A stretch of 64,000 nucleotides of DNA from Pseudomonadota bacterium. Its GTDB lineage: Bacteria > Pseudomonadota > Alphaproteobacteria > Rhodobacterales > Rhodobacteraceae. The notes beneath the pieces were generated by a model that did no database searches, was not told the origin of the DNA, and was given only the letters and a program-made list of their open reading frames with translations. The translations under genes were made by a program, and so were the position numbers. Location of the stretch: positions 310,001 to 374,000 of the forward strand of contig JAIUPD010000003.1 in the NCBI GenBank assembly GCA_020161615.1, given 5' to 3'. Below, in pieces: positions 61,094 to 64,000 of the stretch (position 1 is the stretch's first letter; each line of letters starts with the position of its first letter).

Positions 61094-64000
61094 TCGCAAT
61101 ATTCGCGGCGCGTTGCTGGACCGAGGCGGCGCGCGCCCGGCGCTGAACCGCTTCAATCTGGAGGCGGATCTCATTGGCTCGTTGCACCCGCTCCGCGCGC
61201 GGCAGGTCACCGTTGACCACGGCTGTCAGCTCAGCGCGCAGGTCGCTCAGCGCTCCATCAGCCAGATCGAGCGGCCGAATGATGCTCTGGCGCCAATCCA
61301 GCTGACCGTTGCGCCGGACACCGACATTCATCTCGCCGCTGATCTCGTCCCACACCTCCCGAGCCGCTGCATTTTCAGGGTCGGCCTGCAAATCGCTCCA
61401 CGCCTGGCGCGCCCTGTTCTTCATCTCGGTCAGCTCCTCGCGCAGATCATAATAGAGGGTCTGCTCCGGGAAGCTGCTGGTCTCCGAGGTGAACGCGCGC
61501 GCGATCGGGATGTTGCGCCTTTCCGTCGGCGTGCCGGTGGCCATGTCGAGCACTGCACCACCGACCTGCTGCGCGAAGATACCGGTCCCGCCGGTGACGA
61601 AGCGATAGAGGTAATCGAGGTGCCCGGGATAAAGGTCGATCCGGCCAGGGGTATAGGCGTCACCACCAGAGACACGGTTCAGGAACTGCGCAATCTCGAC
61701 CGCACCGCGAGTGTTGCTGCGCTCAAAGAACTGCGAGGAGCGCGGCAGGCCCTCGGCGGCGCCGTACCTGTCATCCGGGACGATAGGGGTGTCCATGAAG
61801 TTGCGGTTCAGGCGCATGTCGACCAGCGGATCAAGGATCGTCGGCGTGACCATGTTCTCCCATTGGCCGTCCGCCAGGGGGTTCCACGACATCATGCCGG
61901 CGCTGCCGACGTTGCGGATCACCTCCTCGGGCGTGCGACGCCCCATTGCGGCCAGCATGAGCTCCGAGCCAAGGGCGAGGAACGGGCGCAGAGGGTAGGC
62001 CATCCGCCAGTTGACGGTGGTGAGGCGCTGGCGCGTTTGAGGGCGACCGTCCGGCATAATTACGGTCTCCGTCACGGTCCCGGTCGGAATGATGATGTTG
62101 CGGTGCCGGTCGTATTGCGACAGCCGCTCATAGAGCAGGATGCCCTCGGGATCATCATCGTCCCCCGCCAGCGCGCCCAACAGCGTCTGAAGCGCGCCCA
62201 GCACGATGACCGCGGGGAAGGCGACCGCCCAGTTGCGCGGGCGCTTCGCGAACCGGCCCAGCTTCTCGAGCGACTGGATCGCGGGGTTGATGAAGGCATA
62301 GGCCGCCCGTAGCGTCGGCGTGGCGGCTCCGCGACGATAGTAGTTGGTGGTGGCATCCTGAGCGAGCGCAGCCGCCTTCTCGCGGCTCAGGCCTTGCTCG
62401 CGCGCCGCCACATACATCGCCAGTCGCGACGCGCTCTCGATCGGCTGGTTCAGCTTCGAGATCGCGGTGATCATCGCCTCGCCGGCCGCGGCCATCGCAT
62501 CACCGGCGGCCGAGGCCTTGGCTTTCAGGCCTGGTGTCGAGCGACCCGCGCGGCGCGTCATGCGGTCAATGTCGCGCGCAACATCATCCATGTCGCGGAG
62601 CGCGACGAAGTTGATCTTGCCCCCGTCGAGCTTCCATTCCTCGATATACTGCTGCATCCGGCGCTGCTGGGCTGGGCTGACATTCTGGCGCCGCATGATG
62701 CGCTGCCGCATCCAGTCAACCGCATCGCCGAACTCGTCGCGGAAGGCCTCGGTCAGCGCGGGCATGTAGGCCTTGGCATAGGCGGCGGCCATGCCTTTCT
62801 TGTCCACGTTGTGCGCGGTCCAGAGCCCTTCGATCAGGTCGGACTGCAGGTTCGGCACCGTGAAGTTCGGGTTGAGAGCGGTGGACGTGGCCGCGACCAT
62901 GCGGGTGACCGCGCCGACGGACACCTGAAAGGATCGCGCGATGCGCTCCATGAGCTTGCGCGGATCGTCACCGCCAAGACGGTTCAGGGCGTCCAGAAGA
63001 TAGGCGTCCTCAATCCGCAGATACACCTTGTCGCCGCCGACCTTGACCGCCATCGCGTGCCGCGGATCGACATAGCCGAAGTCGACGACATCGCTGACCA
63101 TCCCGGTCTTGGGGTCCAGCACCTTGCGCGTCGGCAGCTTGCCGACCACCTCCCAGAGACCGGGTGCCGGATAGGCCTGCACCAGGTTCATCAGCGTCTT
63201 TGCCACCCGGTTCTTCTCGGCGCGAACGATGCCTTCCTGCCGCATGGTGATGATCTGGCTGATTGGATCATCGGCAATTGAAGTCCGCCCCAAGGCGCTT
63301 CGCACCTCTTTGCCGCGCATGTCGAAGCCGTTGCCGAGGCGGCCGATCTGCTCGCCATCATCGCGTTCGGCGAAGCCGCGGAGGGGAACATAGTTCTGAT
63401 ACATGCCGCGCCAGCTCTGGTACTGCTGATCGCTGATCAGACCGGCGTTGCGGCGCAGAAGCAGGTCATCGTCCAGCATCTTGCGCAGGCGCTTGGCCAG
63501 CGCCTCAAGGGCCGGGACCTTGCCTTGTGCCTGAAGGTCGGCCAGCAGCGCCTGGGCGGCGCTGTCATGGATGCCGGAGCCGCCACCGGCGGCAAATCGC
63601 TGCGGATCGCGCTTCTGCATGACCGCGTTGCGCTCGGGGGCGTGCTTGGCAACCATGTAGACCCACAGGTCCTCGCGGCTGATGCCGGCCTGCTTCGATG
63701 CGCGCTTCATCGCGTCGAAGAAATCCTTCACCTCCCCTTGAAACAGGCGCTCCAGTCGCTCCGCAACGCGGGCCGGGAACAGGCTTTGCCGCTGCGAGGC
63801 ATTCAGCCTGTCCGTCAGCGGCTGTCCGGTCGCTGCCTCGATTTCCGCCTGGGCGGCGCGCAGGTAGAGAAACTGGTCCTGGAACGCCTCGCGCACCGCC
63901 ATGCCGAGACCCCGCTTCGGCAGCGTCCACGACATCGGCAGCGGCGGCTGGTGGAAGCCTGCCGGCGGGCCGAACTGCGCGTTGGCGCGCTGGATGCGCT
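61071..64000 (-). CDS. Large polyvalent phage protein, LPD38-type (N-terminus cut by window)
   Basis: At least 976 residues; the frame stays open to the window edge, so the start is not in view. The central part (GMYQNYVPLRGF, ALNPNFTVPNLQSDLIEG, YYRRGAATPTLRAAYAFINP) matches the LPD38 domain of large polyvalent proteins from phages and other mobile elements (from memory). A hydrophobic stretch WAVAFPAVIVLGALQTLLGALA may be membrane-active. In podoviruses such long proteins are internal virion proteins ejected into the host. It is the first gene of the late operon seen here. Confidence 0.75.
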   Translation of the reverse strand, partial: RIQRANAQFGPPAGFHQPPLPMSWTLPKRGLGMAVREAFQDQFLYLRAAQAEIEAATGQPLTDRLNASQRQSLFPARVAERLERLFQGEVKDFFDAMKRASKQAGISREDLWVYMVAKHAPERNAVMQKRDPQRFAAGGGSGIHDSAAQALLADLQAQGKVPALEALAKRLRKMLDDDLLLRRNAGLISDQQYQSWRGMYQNYVPLRGFAERDDGEQIGRLGNGFDMRGKEVRSALGRTSIADDPISQIITMRQEGIVRAEKNRVAKTLMNLVQAYPAPGLWEVVGKLPTRKVLDPKTGMVSDVVDFGYVDPRHAMAVKVGGDKVYLRIEDAYLLDALNRLGGDDPRKLMERIARSFQVSVGAVTRMVAATSTALNPNFTVPNLQSDLIEGLWTAHNVDKKGMAAAYAKAYMPALTEAFRDEFGDAVDWMRQRIMRRQNVSPAQQRRMQQYIEEWKLDGGKINFVALRDMDDVARDIDRMTRRAGRSTPGLKAKASAAGDAMAAAGEAMITAISKLNQPIESASRLAMYVAAREQGLSREKAAALAQDATTNYYRRGAATPTLRAAYAFINPAIQSLEKLGRFAKRPRNWAVAFPAVIVLGALQTLLGALAGDDDDPEGILLYERLSQYDRHRNIIIPTGTVTETVIMPDGRPQTRQRLTTVNWRMAYPLRPFLALGSELMLAAMGRRTPEEVIRNVGSAGMMSWNPLADGQWENMVTPTILDPLVDMRLNRNFMDTPIVPDDRYGAAEGLPRSSQFFERSNTRGAVEIAQFLNRVSGGDAYTPGRIDLYPGHLDYLYRFVTGGTGIFAQQVGGAVLDMATGTPTERRNIPIARAFTSETSSFPEQTLYYDLREELTEMKNRARQAWSDLQADPENAAAREVWDEISGEMNVGVRRNGQLDWRQSIIRPLDLADGALSDLRAELTAVVNGDLPRAERVQRANEIRLQIEAVQRRARAASVQQRAANIATMHPPVP

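Larger units (their letters stand above)
50681..64000. mobile_element. Prophage (left part; right end outside the window)
   Basis: From the tRNA-Leu fragment to the right edge, with an SOS-linked start, small early genes with a Cro/Xre regulator, a minus-strand late operon with structural and lysis genes, and a large LPD38 polyvalent protein. Gene spacing is tight with many 4-bp overlaps. No integrase, terminase, portal or capsid gene is in view; they should lie to the right. The presence of large polyvalent protein suggests a podovirus-like or N4-like phage, a guess. Confidence 0.85.

Overview
The window is about 64 kb of high-GC DNA from an alphaproteobacterium, most likely a member of Rhodobacterales (Rhodobacteraceae/Paracoccaceae). 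The reasons are the AlkB clade, the arginase/ornithine cyclodeaminase pair with an Lrp regulator, SUF-type Fe-S genes, the many hairpin-flanked intergenic repeats carrying an ATATCCTCGGGGG core, and LexA boxes of the alphaproteobacterial GTTC-N7-GTTC type. No rRNA, CRISPR array or insertion sequence was seen.

Positions 1-50,600 are chromosomal. 1-9,900: end of an aspartoacylase-family gene, a secreted protein, alkB, ftsY, an MgtC-like membrane protein, two EamA permeases, a luciferase-like oxidoreductase, argF-argD and a lipoprotein. 10,000-17,400: an Lrp regulator divergent from arginase and ornithine cyclodeaminase (arginine to ornithine to proline), three tandem secreted cysteine-rich Sel1-repeat proteins, and truB. 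18,000-28,500: class IV aminotransferase, potassium channel, universal stress protein, pyrF, tgt, an enoyl-CoA hydratase homologue, sufT-like and sufA-like genes, ilvD and tpiA. 28,400-37,700: a secreted trypsin-like protease behind a secreted repeat protein, metG, an envelope protein, and a tight minus-strand run with a DUF167 protein, a serine/threonine dehydratase, a hydrolase and a HAD phosphatase. 37,800-43,300: an SDR and a Hint-domain protein that both lack their usual catalytic residues, a second stress protein, and phosphonate genes (phnM, DUF1045).

43,300-49,400 is an aromatic-acid operon: a 907-residue fusion of a flavin hydroxylase and an aryl-CoA ligase, fumarylpyruvate hydrolase, gentisate 1,2-dioxygenase and a maleylpyruvate isomerase-like protein, divergent from an IclR regulator. 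It is read here as activation of a hydroxybenzoate (salicylate is the best guess) to its CoA ester, ring hydroxylation to gentisyl-CoA, and ring cleavage through gentisate to fumarate and pyruvate.

From 50,681 to the right edge lies a prophage. Its left border is the 3' part of a tRNA-Leu(CAA) gene, from anticodon loop to CCA, as left by integration into a tRNA. Next come an SOS-associated peptidase, two candidate LexA boxes, small early genes with paired operators and a Cro/Xre regulator, then a long minus-strand late operon: a large LPD38-type polyvalent protein (cut by the window edge), structural proteins, a 1011-residue tail fibre with an SGNH-hydrolase end, and a lysis cassette of holin, endolysin, Rz and an out-of-frame overlapping Rz1. 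An AT-richer, opposite-strand DUF4145 gene inside the late region looks like a moron, possibly a defence gene. The integrase and the intact tRNA-Leu should lie beyond 64,000.
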